From: Lasiodiplodia sp. COLG20
Lineage: Eukaryota > Ascomycota > Dothideomycetes > Botryosphaeriales > Botryosphaeriaceae
Length of the DNA stretch: 64,000 bases
Assembly (NCBI GenBank): GCA_009801085.1
Contig: VNWV01000003.1
Span: forward strand, 3,968,001-4,032,000
Direction of reading: 5' to 3'
In this document: one piece after another, positions 11,953-22,583 of the stretch
Layout of the letters: the number at the start of each line of letters is the position of its first letter
Numbering within the stretch: position 1 is the stretch's first letter
The notes under the pieces: model-generated
What the model saw: the letters and a program-made list of their open reading frames with translations, nothing else
Databases searched by the model: none
Told to the model about the DNA's origin: nothing
Translations under genes and position numbers: made by a program

Positions 11953-13509
11953 TCAAAAGTACATGTCCGCCTTCCTCCTCGGTTCACCGCGACCTTGGAT
12001 CTTCTCTGAGAACAGCTCCTTTCCAGCGTTAGATCCGGCACCAGACTTCATCGGGAACAGCTCTCTGACATCTGCAGCACCGCGGATGGAGAATCCAGGC
12101 GCGTCTGCGGAACCCTTAACGGCAAATCCTTGGTCTTCACCATTGAGACGGCCATTGTTGTTGGGTCCTCCAGTAATGCGCTCCTCAAGACTGCGTGGCC
12201 TCGTGAATGCATGCTCGGAAAGGTCTCTAGAATCATAGGCATCCTGGCGGCGGTGATTGCTGTGAGCTGTCTTGTGCGGGAACAGCTCGCGAGAGCGCTT
12301 TCCATGGGTATGTCCGCCCTTGCTGGGGAAGAGTTCTTTTGTGGAGTTTGTGTTGGTGTTGGTAGAGGGGTTGGGGCTGGAAGCGGTAGACGAAAGAAGA
12401 GTAGACTTGGAGGCTGATCCAGGGAAGAGTTCCTTGGTCGCACCGCCGCGTCCCGGAAAAAGCTCTTTGCTGCCGTTGCCAGAGGGAAGCCGGTTCGACG
12501 GAGGTGAGTAACTCCTCCTGCGGATTCGGCGGTGCGCAGCGCCGTCATCCTCCTCAAACCCATATCGACCATCACCATCGCGGAGCGGTGATGCGCTGCG
12601 GTCGCGGAGACGTCCGTCAGCCTTGGAGGGAAGGAGTTCGTCCAGATTCTTGCTCTGTGCCTCTCTTCTCCTGCCCCTCCTGCGATCATCCAACGAGTCG
12701 TCTGACAGCGAGCCGCGCCTGGGACGCCTACTGGCATTCCGAGGCCTAGAAGAGCCTTCTTCATCGTACATATCCATGTCATACTCGGCGTTGTCCTTCC
12801 TTCGCCTCTGCTCACGATCGTCGTAGCGCCTTCTGTTGTATCCATCGCCACCTCCATTGCGACGGTCGCCCGGTTGCCTCCTTCTTCTCTCCCAAGGGTC
12901 TTTGTCAGGGTTCATGAGGTAGAAGCGGCTAGCCTCGTGTGCGCGCGGGGCTTTGACGTCAGTATTGACCGCCAGTCTAATCTTTAACTGAACTTCCGGA
13001 TTGTCGAAGAAAGGCTTTGCATCACGCTGCTCCAAAGCATGTTCCAAAGTGTCGGCTGCTGTGGCAAGATCGCGCTTGGTGGGGTCAGTGAGGCCGACAA
13101 GGGCCTCGAGGGCGGCGTTTCCAGTTTCGTAGACAATGTTCGCGTGGGAGTCGTCGATCCACTCAAGGCGGACATAATGGTCGGAAGGGAAGTGACCAAG
13201 AGCGTATGCCTTCACTTGGGCAGTCGTGAGGTTGTCGACGCCCTCGATGTTCACCTTCTCCAGCTGAGGCTCCTTTGCGACAGCATTCAGTGCGCCACCT
13301 GCAGTGGTCGGAGCAGCAGTGTCATCCTGCGGAGTCGGGTCAGCGAGAGGGGTGGGCTACGGCGATTCGTGGAGGCGCACAATGGTAATGCCCTCAGTGT
13401 CGAAGGCTTCAATGTCGTCGGCGGTGGTGAGGTCAATGTCCATGTCGATGTCCATGTCGGCGTCCATGGCTTGGAAGCCGGCGGCAGGCTGGACGTTGCT
13501 GACGTCCAT
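11953..13509 (-). CDS. NCBP3-like nuclear cap-binding subunit with repeated [KR]ELFP motifs
   Basis: Two exons, 13509..13381 and 13326..11953, give 500 residues. The 54-bp intron is a multiple of three but contains an in-frame TAG, so it must be removed. After an acidic MDADMDMD-type N-terminus, residues about 68-125 hold the NCBP3/DUF2414 RRM-like domain: NIEGVDNLTTAQVKAYAL then the diagnostic VRLEWIDDSHANIVYE, which corresponds to the WLDD region of human NCBP3. FYLMNPDKDPWERRRR follows, then a long disordered Arg/Asp/Ser-rich region typical of RNA-binding proteins. The C-terminal half repeats [KR]ELF[PS] six times (residues about 330, 341, 373, 389, 464, 479), with a weaker DELLP at about 272. 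Likely role: binds capped mRNA in the nucleus with NCBP1-type partners and links it to export or decay. NCBP3 membership is well supported; the motif's function is unknown. Confidence 0.85.
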
Positions 13510-14506
13510 GGTGCTGAGTGTGCTGTCAGAATTCAGCAGGCAGAGGGGCGCGGGCTGAGTTTAAGAGGAGAGCGCAGTGACGCGGTATGGGTAGGTAGAG
13601 GCGCAGCGCGGGCTCTTGGCACGGGTCTGCGCACGGACGGTAGCGGGGGTGCTAGGTAGCCGCACCACCTCCGATTCGCCGACCTCACTCCTCCAAATGC
13701 AATACTTCTGGATCCTGCATCAATGATGGGCGTGCCCTTCAATCAGCTCTGCCTCATGCACGCGTCCGCTTGCCGCCTTCACGCAGATCTGCCGAGATAG
13801 ACGCAAAACTCCGCGCGAAACGAGGCAAGTTTTACCAGCTCCTCCAACATCTCCAACATCTCGAGTGCCAGATTCCTCTCCGTGTTTTCCTATAGCTTGA
13901 TCGTCCCTTGGGTTTAGAACAAGAACATGCGATCAGCGGGGCCGTTTGGCGTTCTGGAACGCCGTTATCTGCATCCTGCGGCAGCCGTAGCCGCTCCTGC
14001 CAGCACAATGGAAGGTCATGGCGAAGTCAAGCATTGCGCTTCGGCCGAACGTCAAATCTAAGTCTGCCTTGCACCTAGCTATTTGTGGAGACGGAATTAT
14101 TCCGTCTGTGTCCGTCAGCCCTCCCACCAATCTCCGCAGTTTTCCAAGTGTCAAACTTAACTCGTCTGGACGAACTATATCTAACACAACGGCGAGCTCA
14201 CTCTTCAACGGCGGCTGAATGATCTACTGCATCATGCTTCTGTTGAGTGTTGACGTATCCAGAAGTACTCGCCGATTGCCCAATCAGTAAGGCTTCATGC
14301 GGTAGTGACGAGCGCAAGTAGGTCACATGGGGGAAATAATACGACCACGGTGACAATGCTGCCTCTGCAGCAGACGACGTTGGAGCTGAACTAATATGGG
14401 CACCCTGCTGCCAGCAGCAGGGCCCCAGGAGCAAGCAGAAAACAAAACTAGAGGGCCCGAAGCCCGAAACTCTAAGCCTTTCCACCTCCGGGTATCGAAA
14501 CCCCCC
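13510..14506. other. Intergenic, NCBP3 promoter side
   Basis: About 1 kb with no supported gene. The NCBP3 5' flank is GC-rich to about 13700 and AT-richer beyond. Confidence 0.5.
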
Positions 14507-14875
14507 CTTAAGCTTAACAACCCATTTGGATTTCATTCGCTTCATTATACCCTGCGAGAGGATCAGAATACGTCAGAGAAAGGAATGGGGCGCTTGCTGT
14601 TGTCTCGGCATCTCTTGATGGCTCATTCACCATTTAGGACGACCGAAACTGCCCCAATTCATACATAGGAAGATTTTGCTCCCTGCAGCTCATGAGCGAT
14701 TAGCATTCAGATTTGCGATACTACCACGTCGCGTGTAGAGCGAAGGAACAGGCTAGTGTAGAAAGCGAACTCGATCGCGATCTGGCAAGCGCCACATTCC
14801 TTTCTCTGACGTATTCTGATCCTCTCGCAGGGTATAATGAAGCGAATGAAATCCAAATGGGTTGTTAAGCTTAAG
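14507..14875. repeat. Foldback / MITE-like element with 91-bp inverted arms
   Basis: Left arm 14507-14597 and right arm 14785-14875 are reverse complements at 90 of 91 positions, the mismatch being at the G/T beside ..aggaatg. A 187-bp loop separates them. Both outer ends finish in the palindrome cttaag. No reading frame of transposase size lies between the arms, and I see no clear target-site duplication. The near identity of the arms suggests a recent origin or ongoing conversion. A transcript would fold into a long hairpin. Confidence 0.85.
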
Positions 14876-15895
14876 TGCTTTCTTAGAACGCGGGACGGCT
14901 TCTAGAAACGGGTAAGGTGCGCCTCTCCCGCTTTTGTGGGTGGCGGGGCACCATCTACGGCATTCCTTACCAAGTTGTAGATGTTTCAACTACGCGCTGA
15001 GTAATGAAACACTCGACGATGTCTCGGAGTCCTCCCCGGATCCGTTGGTCTGCGTTAAGGGCTTACGTGAAATACTACTCCGCTATCTACGTGGAATGCT
15101 TTCCTGAAAGACGATCCTTCGTCTTCTCTCGGATGCAATACTCCACCACTGTCCAACACGTATCACCCGCAGTGCAGCATCCATCTTACCGACCATGACG
15201 CTTTCTCCGGCCTGACCTCGTTGTCCTGACACTGTGCTGTCTTTACCCGGCTTTTCCGTCTCTCCAAACACCTTACCAACCGCCTACATCTCCTTCTATC
15301 CTTTCCCATCTCCATCAGCGGGCTTCTGACCGTCAGTTCGCTCGCCCACATCCTCGGCAGCATCATCAGCCACTGCCTTAAAGAACAATAGCCTCGCCGC
15401 CATCACCGCATCCAACACCATGCGTCTCGCCGGCGTCGAAAGCATCGGGCATCGCTGCGCAATCGGACATCTCTGCGATATCAGTACCCCTTGTCATCTT
15501 TCCCCCCCACCCATCTCTTCTCCCAACACTACCACCTTCCTCCACCAACTGACCCAACTGACCGTGTTCAGCTCTTCCTCGCCCTCACACCATCATCAGC
15601 CATCATAAATCGACAAGCTATCTCTTCCGCACCGACCTCGCCACATCACCCTATCCTACGACTTCATCTCGGTCTCTCTGCGCGGGGCTCCTCTTCATGC
15701 GTCCCCTATACCGGTTCTCGTCACCGCATTCACCATCGACCGACCACCCGACGCCGCCGCAGCACGCGGCAGAGAAAAGAAGCACCTACTCGCCGGGCAT
15801 GCGTACGAACGGGATGATGGCGACGAGTTTGCCATGCCGAAAAAAATCTTAAAGAGGTGGAATGTTTCTTACCTTACGCACATGTTGGTTGAAGC
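14876..15895. other. Intergenic, weak coding-like traces
   Basis: No gene can be closed here. 15660-15870 (+) reads as a plausible peptide (PVLVTAFTIDRPPDAAAARG and following) that ends near 15870 in a different frame from the next coding-like stretch. 15500-15560 is a C-rich, low-G tract. Confidence 0.4.
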
Positions 15896-16333
15896 ATGTG
15901 TCGTATCGGTCTGGACATTTGCTATTCATTGCCGGGGTTGGTGTTGCGAGACTCGACGGGGTTGCGGGCGGTGGTGGGGCCGAGGCTACAGAGGGTTGGG
16001 AAGGGGTGGTTCAGGCCGATCATAGTCGTTGAGGTGTTGAGGTTGATTCAAGGACGGTCAGGGTCGCCGCTACCGACGTGGCATTTGCGACTCGGGAGGG
16101 CTAGTCCGTGAGAGTTGCATCGGTGTACGGCAGCGTTGATGTGGCCAGAGGGAAGAGAAGTGGTGTCCCAGTTGACGGTGCCGAGGGATAAGAAGGGTGG
16201 GGGCAGGGAAGAGAAGGAATGGGCGGCGAAGCTGGCGAGATTAGTGAGGGAGAAAGACGAAGAAGGGGTTCAAGAGGAAGATGTGGCCGAGATGGAGATG
16301 GTGCAGCCTTCGGACCGCAAAAGGAGAGTCTGA
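15896..16333 (+). pseudogene. Degraded coding stretch with an internal TGA
   Basis: One frame runs from 15896 to the TGA at 16331-16333 with strong G/C preference at third positions, interrupted once by TGA at 16109-16111. The first half reads LRAVVGPRLQRVGKGWFRPI and onward; the second ends in a Lys/Glu-rich helix-like tail (EEKEWAAKLARLVREKDEEG). No intron of normal length removes the stop, and no start joins cleanly upstream. I do not recognise the family. It may be a decayed gene, or a real gene whose exons I cannot connect. Confidence 0.3.
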
Positions 16334-17235
16334 AAGACGGTAAATGAGACCAGGACGTCGAGCTCACCCGACGATGCCCGTCGTCAACACCTCCAGGATC
16401 TGGAAACAGCACTCAAGAGGTTACCGGTCAGGATTCGACGTGCGGCTGGAGGGGCCGCACCTGTCCCATTGGAGACGTACGAGAGCGCGCGTTGTTGGAG
16501 GTATTCGCGTCACCGGAGCCGTATCATTGGCCGGGAGCTTCATTGCTCTTCAGGTGTCAGACCCTGCGGCTGAAGAACATTCCATGTTCTGTAACCAGGC
16601 GTTTCGGTATGGTACGAGGGTAAGTAAAAAAAAAACGCAGATCCGATCGACGTCTGTCGGTAAAATCCTACAAATTCGTGGGTGCGTCAAAAAAGCAAAC
16701 AAAAGCCTGACGTCAGCGACGCAGCCGCCCACTCTCCCGAGCCGCGCCTGCAGATATACCGTTACGGAGCCAAACCTACAGCTGCTGTGGACTTCTCCCC
16801 GACCATTGAACACAAATCCTCGATGCACGCGAAGCCGGGGTCAAGCTTGACGCGAATGCACGCGGCGTGGCGGGGGTCTTCCATCGCGAGCCAGGCTGAC
16901 GTCTCCCTCTCCGGCCCAGTTGCCATCACGGTTGTAAGGGAAATGGGCATGCGTAGATCCGCATCGGAAGAGACCGAGATCTCCTCGGCGTTGCCTGCGA
17001 ACGGGGATGGGTGGTGCGTGTAGGCCGGCATGTCCGAGGTGGTCCCCTCGGATATGGTCGTCGAGGGGCTCGGGCCGGACATAACCAGAGCGTTGCGTGC
17101 TTACGCAAACCGGCCGACTGCCTGACCGCCTTGGGCATGATATATAGCTGGAGATTGCACTTGAGGCCGAATGGTCTACCGGTTTGGTTTGCCTTGTTGT
17201 GCGCTTTCAGCGTTGAGAGCTCGCTCGGAGATACA
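16334..17235. other. Intergenic, promoter side of the DHA1 transporter
   Basis: 16350-16470 (+) has a further coding-like fragment (DDARRQHLQDLETALKRLPV) in another frame, perhaps part of the same decayed gene. From 16620 to 17235 I see no gene. A TATA-like tatatag lies at 17140-17146, about 90 bp before the transporter ATG. Confidence 0.4.
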
Positions 17236-19207
17236 ATGGCGGCACCAAACAACGGGGATAATGACCGGGCATTGGCCAACGTCACACCACAGGCCGACAT
17301 TGAGCAAGACAATGTGCAACATGAGGAAAGAGACGTAGAAAAGGATGCAGCGGATGCAAATGCCAGCAAAAGCCCTGCAGAGAGAAATGAAGCAGAAATT
17401 GTAAGTACACCATCGGATGGTCAGTAGATCAGCCCCCAAACCGCATTTCATGCCACACCATGCGGCATCACCTATTTCTGTTATCACCTTTTCCAATTGC
17501 ACTGTGAAACGACGGGCGTATTCATACTGTAGCACTATGGAAGGTCTACAAAGGCGCGCGTGGATCATCTTGCCCAATGCGGTTACCTCTCTCGTATTGC
17601 TGTATTGTCAGGCCGGCCAGCTTGAGCATTTGCATATCAAGCTTAACCTAGTTACTATGTTGTGTTTCGGTTGTCTCTAGTCAAGTTCATTTGTTTCAGG
17701 CCCTCTACAGCTCTCTTACACCGGTTTACTACTCACGGACAAACCCTGACTGAGAATCCACAGGTCGATTGGGAAGGACCGGACGACCCCGAAAACCCCA
17801 AGAACTGGCCGCTATGGCGGAAATGGGTAACCACCCTACTCACCTCCCTCGGTGGGCTCGTCACGCTCATGTCGGGCGCCATGATGGCCCCCGCGCTCTC
17901 CGACATCTCGCACGAGCTCAACATCGCGCCCGAAGAAGCGCAAATCGCCCTGTCCATCTTCATCCTGGCCTTCGCATTCGGGCCGCTCTTCCTCGGCCCC
18001 TGCTCCGAAGTGTTTGGGAGGAAGCCTGTCTGGCTCGTCAGCAGCACATGCTATGTCATCTGGAACGTCATCTGCGGCTTCGCGACCAAGCGCGGCACCA
18101 TGATGGCGTCGCGGTTCTTCTCAGGCATCGGGGCGAGTGCGCAGTTCGCGGTAAGCCAGCATTCCACATCCCTATAACTTACCACATACTGACCCAGAAG
18201 ATGGATAGATCTCCTTCCCCGTCCTGAGCGACTGCTGGAAGCCCGACCAACGCGGCACCTCCTTCGCGCTGGCAACCTTCATCCCGCTGCTAGGCCCCGC
18301 CATCGGCCCCATCGTCGGCGGCGTCATAACGCAGAGCATCGGCTGGCGCTGGCTCTTCTGGGTGCTCGCCATCTTCAACACGCTCCTCATCCTCCTCACC
18401 ACGCTCTTCTTCCGCGAAACCCACGCCGCCACGATCCTCGCCCGCAAAGCGAAGCAGCTCCGCCGCGCAACCGGCCGCCCCTACCGCACCACCACCGCCG
18501 CCGCCGCAGGCCCCACGCTCCCCCAGCGCCTCAAGCTCGCCCTCACCCGCCCCTACCGCCTCCTCGCAACCCAACCCATCCTCCAACTCCTCTCCCTCCT
18601 CCTCGCCGCCAACTTCGGCATCCTCTACATCGTCCTCAGCACCTACGCCACCATGTGGCAGGACCGCTACTCTCTCTCGCCCCGCGCGGCGGGCCTGCAC
18701 TACATCGCCCTCGTGCTCGGCTACACCGTCGCCGCGCAGGCGGGCGGGCCCGCCACGGATCGCGTGTGGTCGTACCTCAAATCCCGCCACGCGGGCGCGA
18801 CGGAGCCCGAGTACCGGGTCCCGCTGATGGTGCCGGGGGTGCTGCTGTTGCCGGCGGGGTTGCTGGTGTATGGCTGGGGCGCGGCGGAGCGGCTGCACTG
18901 GGCGGTTGTGGATGTGGGGATTGGGGTGTTTGGGTGTGGGAATATCCTGGCGACGCAGGCGATGCAGGCGTATGTTATGGATGCGTTTGAGGGGTGCACG
19001 GCTAGCGCGAGCGCGGCGAGCCAGTTTCTAAGGAATGTGTTTGCGTTTGCGTTTCCGATTTTTGCGCCGAGGATGTATGAGAGGTTGGGGTATGGGTGGG
19101 GGAATACGTTGTTGGCGGGCTTGTTTTTGGCGTTGGGTGTGCCTGGCCCCGCGGTGTTGTGGGTGTTTGGGGCGAGGATTAGGGGGATGGGGAAGGCGCA
19201 GAGGTAG
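17236..19207 (+). CDS. MFS drug:H+ antiporter, DHA1-type (12-TM)
   Basis: Three exons, 17236..17400, 17764..18150 and 18209..19207, give 516 residues. The cytosolic N-terminus (about 57 residues, acidic) leads to DWEGPDDPENPKNWPLWRKW, the fingerprint of fungal DHA1 multidrug/polyamine-type transporters. TM1 and TM2 follow, then motif A (GPCSEVFGRKPVW), TM4 with SRFFSGIGASAQFA, and after the second splice ISFPVLSDCWKPDQRGTSFA, LLGPAIGPIVGGV and the WRWLFWVLA block. The second half has six more hydrophobic segments. Codon use in the 3' exon is extremely GC-rich. Substrate unknown; the likely role is toxin or metabolite efflux at the plasma membrane. Odd: intron 1 is 363 bp, the longest in the window, with no further exon that I can see. 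No biosynthetic genes are adjacent. Confidence 0.88.
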
Positions 19208-22200
19208 AGGTGGTGTGTTGTGTGGCGTGGGGAATGAGGCGGCTGTGGTGTGTGTGTGTGTGGCATGGCATGGCATGGGGAATGGGGATGGGGCGCGCGC
19301 GGTCTTGCTGGCTGGCTGGCTGGGTGGAGCTGGAGCTGGATAGGGGGATGATGATGATGATGGTCACGGTGTATAGGTCGTCGAGGCAGGCTGGCACATG
19401 CAATGCGGATGGAGAGAGGTTGGCATGCGTGGCAATCATGGCGATCTGGACGTGTCGTTCAGTGGTAGCTGTTGTCTCCTCAAGCCGCGTAGTGAGCCTT
19501 TCTCCCTGGCTTGATCTGTGCATTCCTCGTGGAGTCCCCGACTGTCCATCTTTGGGCATCAGACATTCCGCGATAGTCGCCGCTTCCGCACTTCACTGTA
19601 CTCCAGGGATTTAGTGCTTACGCCCCGTCGTCCATGCACTGTTGCCTGTTTGATAGCACTGACGCAGTTCAGGGGAAGCGGTTGATGTTCCGGCATGCAG
19701 CGCACAAATCGAAGATCCGATGCCATGCCCCCCGAAAACGGAAACAAGCCCCGTCAATCAATGCTCTGCCCTGCAAGCAGACCGTGGCATTCTTTCTATT
19801 TTTTGCTCGCAGTGGATATTATAGTGGCTGCAGGGCCCTCTCATTCGCTGCACATGTCTCAGCTTTATTCAAAACACGTCGCCACCTGGACCCTGAACCT
19901 GTGGCCACGATTTCTGTTCGCCCTGTTTGCCGCGCGCCTGCTTGTTGCTGGCTTCTCGGGCCCGCTTTGCCGCCCCGCCTCTACGCGAGTCAGCCCCTGT
20001 GTCTGCCCGTCGGGTGGCTGCGGAAGGTTCGCCATCACGACTCATGGTTCCAACGGGTTGCCATATGACTCGCGCGTGTCCCGTCAAGCCACTCACCGGC
20101 CAAGTGATGAACGGTTATGCCCAAAATCCTTGGGTACCAAATCCAGGGACCAAGGACAGCGCCTCCCGGGCAATTGAAAAAATCACATTGATTGTCAGGA
20201 GGGGAGAGAGGGAGAGTACACATAGTATGCTTGAGACAATTGGGTAGCAGTTGCTGATGGAACTTCCATGCACCGCTTCGTCAGCAAGGCACGTGTCTCG
20301 GTGATTGCAAGGGTTCGGCCAGAACTGCTGAAAGGGTACTTTCTTTTCTTTCTCGAAGGCATATCGGCGATGATGACGCGGGCAATGCAGCCCTACACTC
20401 GCAAGTGTGCGCCATGGCTCCTTCGGACGGGATTACGCAGGAGGAGTGGCTGGCTGCTCCCTATGCACCCGTGCGCAACCCCGGCACGAGGAAAGCCAAA
20501 TCGCACGGGCCCTTATCTAGGTACGAGGGGGAAACCGAGATATGCTTCTTCGAACAGGAAATCCCGTCGGAAAGTCCGGTGGTATGCGAGCGGAAATAGC
20601 TGTTGGATGGCTTGGAGGCGTACCTTTTTGAGTCAGCATTGCGCAAAACCGGTCTGCATGGCCCATCAATTGCGCCCTGCGGTGGGGGGAGATCTCCTGC
20701 GGTTCTTCAGCGCTCCACCCTGGGTATGAGTCGAAACGCTAGGGCAAACGCTGTGCATCTACCTGGCTGATGCACTCACACAACGACCGGACTTGTTTAC
20801 CCGGGAATGCCAGCCAAACAATTTATATCTTCAATACCTATATGTCCATCACATATTGGTCGAGTGACAATGCAGAGTGACGGATCTGCTCAAAGTTCAG
20901 AGCGCTTGCTGTGATTGCATCCCCCTCACTTGTAGGCCCTGATTTGCTGACACTGTGAGATTGATTCATAGAAGCGGAGCTCGGTCGTTCCGCGACATGT
21001 CAGCGATCCATCGACAGGTAAGGGTCTTGTGAATCCGCTTTCGGCAAAGGCGATCCACATGCCAACCTTCCAGAAATCTCCCTGTACCAGATTCTGAACA
21101 AACACAGTCCCTTGCAACCGGAGTCCGAATGGCTCATGCAAGGTCCGCTCCCGCTACTGGTTTCAAAAGGCGGTCGCCGCAGGATTCCAAATGCCCACAG
21201 TTGAAGCAGTCGAGGTACATGCATTCTCGGCTCACGAATCATGGAGTGGATCACAGCAACACAGCCGATCTGCCGTGAGGGCCAGCACCTGAACAACTCG
21301 TATCTACTGCGCGCGTGGTAAGCAGTGGTCCAGACTCAGGCCAGGAATACTTCTTCCGCAGACGTGGCTGAGGTGGGACCAATGAAATGCAGGAGGCGAA
21401 CAGCCACGGGTCACGCCCGGCACGCATCCGGCGTCACTCGAATATACACAGCACGCGCGTATCATGTGCCCCACAGATCGAAGCCAGTATGATTGCGAAG
21501 GCAGATCTCTGTGCCTGCGACTCTGAGGTGCCTGGGCTAGCAAAGTATGTCCCCTCTCAAGCATCCGCGTCGCCATGACCCGGCGGTTCTACGGTCGTTC
21601 TCCCGCAGAGCAGTATATGTCATCCCGTCCCGTGGCGCAGACTAGAGTAGTCCACCCACGTGGAGTTCGTGTCAATAGTCGCAGATGTGCCGCTCTCGAG
21701 GGAAAGCGCCATGAGCTTTCCGGTGCGTCCTCGGGGCCATTCGCGCAATCGATGGCGCCCCGGTCCCGCTCCGCTAAGCGCGACACGAACGCAGAGAGCA
21801 CGACACCGCGGGCAGTCTGTGCGTCTGTCAGCAGCAGGCGTTCATGCGTGGCCGTTGTCGGGTGCTTCTGCTTCATCAATTCTCTTCTCTGGTCCTGGGG
21901 GTGCGAGATCTCGACTATACAGATTACCGATGTTGGTCGAGATCGCCGACCATTTGGACGATTCCGGCGACACGCCTAAGCATGCAAGCAGCGCTAACTC
22001 AGGACCAGTGTCTGGCGCCAGGAAAGTTTCTCGATGTTGGCTGAGTTTATCTCCCCCTCGCCACGAGGCCGGGCGGCGACTTTCACAAGCCGACACGGAA
22101 AATAGCGGCGGTTTGGTGGCTGCTAGATTGTAGATCAGCCGCGCCTGGAATCCTGTTCCACGGCCAGCTCGGCTATTCAGCTTTGTCGTCTTGCGGGGAA

Positions 22201-22583
22201 CCGGGCCCCTGGCGAGCCACTAACGCCCACGAGGCTGGCTGGCCCGTCACCTTATTGCTCCCCGGCTCTAGCTAGGGCTGCCCACGCGCGGGAACGATAG
22301 TCTGCTCTTTTCTCGCGCGGCAAAGCATGCACCCTCCCTGGACCCGCAGCCCGCCCATTATTGATATCCGCGACGCCCATCCCGCTAGCTGCAAACTCTC
22401 GCTCTCTCACTCAAACACCTCAAGTGGGGATCATTCCTCCCACACACCCCCGTCATCACTCCTTTAGCTATATAGCCGGGGTAGCCTATTCCAGGACACC
22501 CCTTGGTCTCCCTTTGCCAGGATCTTTCCCTTACATTTGTTTCTTTTCTGTTCTTTCCTCCCCCGTCTCGTCCGCTGTCCGAG
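19208..22583. other. 3.4-kb gene-poor stretch
   Basis: No gene of recognisable family. Simple sequence occurs at 19250-19345: a (TG)n run, a catgg tandem, a ctgg tandem and a (GAT)n run. Many overlapping frames of 60-150 residues on both strands are typical of moderately GC-rich non-coding DNA. One 61-residue frame at 20414-20599 has better codon character and is listed separately. The last 250 bp, with a T/C-rich tract, is the likely promoter and 5' UTR of the next gene. Confidence 0.5.
20414..20599 (+). CDS. Possible small hypothetical protein
   Basis: A 61-residue frame starts MAPSDGITQEEWLAAPYAPV and ends in VVCERK before TAG. Third positions are mostly G or C and the composition is protein-like, unlike neighbouring frames. 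GTATGC at the end could be a splice donor, so this may be one exon of something longer. No family is recognised; a chance frame remains quite possible. Confidence 0.2.
   Translation: MAPSDGITQEEWLAAPYAPVRNPGTRKAKSHGPLSRYEGETEICFFEQEIPSESPVVCERK

Noticed and set aside
14507..14875. Short peptide frames within both foldback arms
   Set aside because: They arise because the arms are reverse complements; no start context or length for a protein.
17401..17763. Extra exon inside the 363-bp first intron of the DHA1 transporter
   Set aside because: No frame inside adds family-like residues, and skipping it gives the exact EIVDWEGPDDPENPKNW junction.
18290..18898. Minus-strand frame over the DHA1 transporter
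   Set aside because: Gly/Ala/Glu-rich shadow of a very GC-rich transporter exon.
21575..22133. Overlapping 130-157-codon frames upstream of the 7TM gene
   Set aside because: Arg/Ser/Pro-rich with no preferred third-base pattern; typical of non-coding DNA at this GC content.
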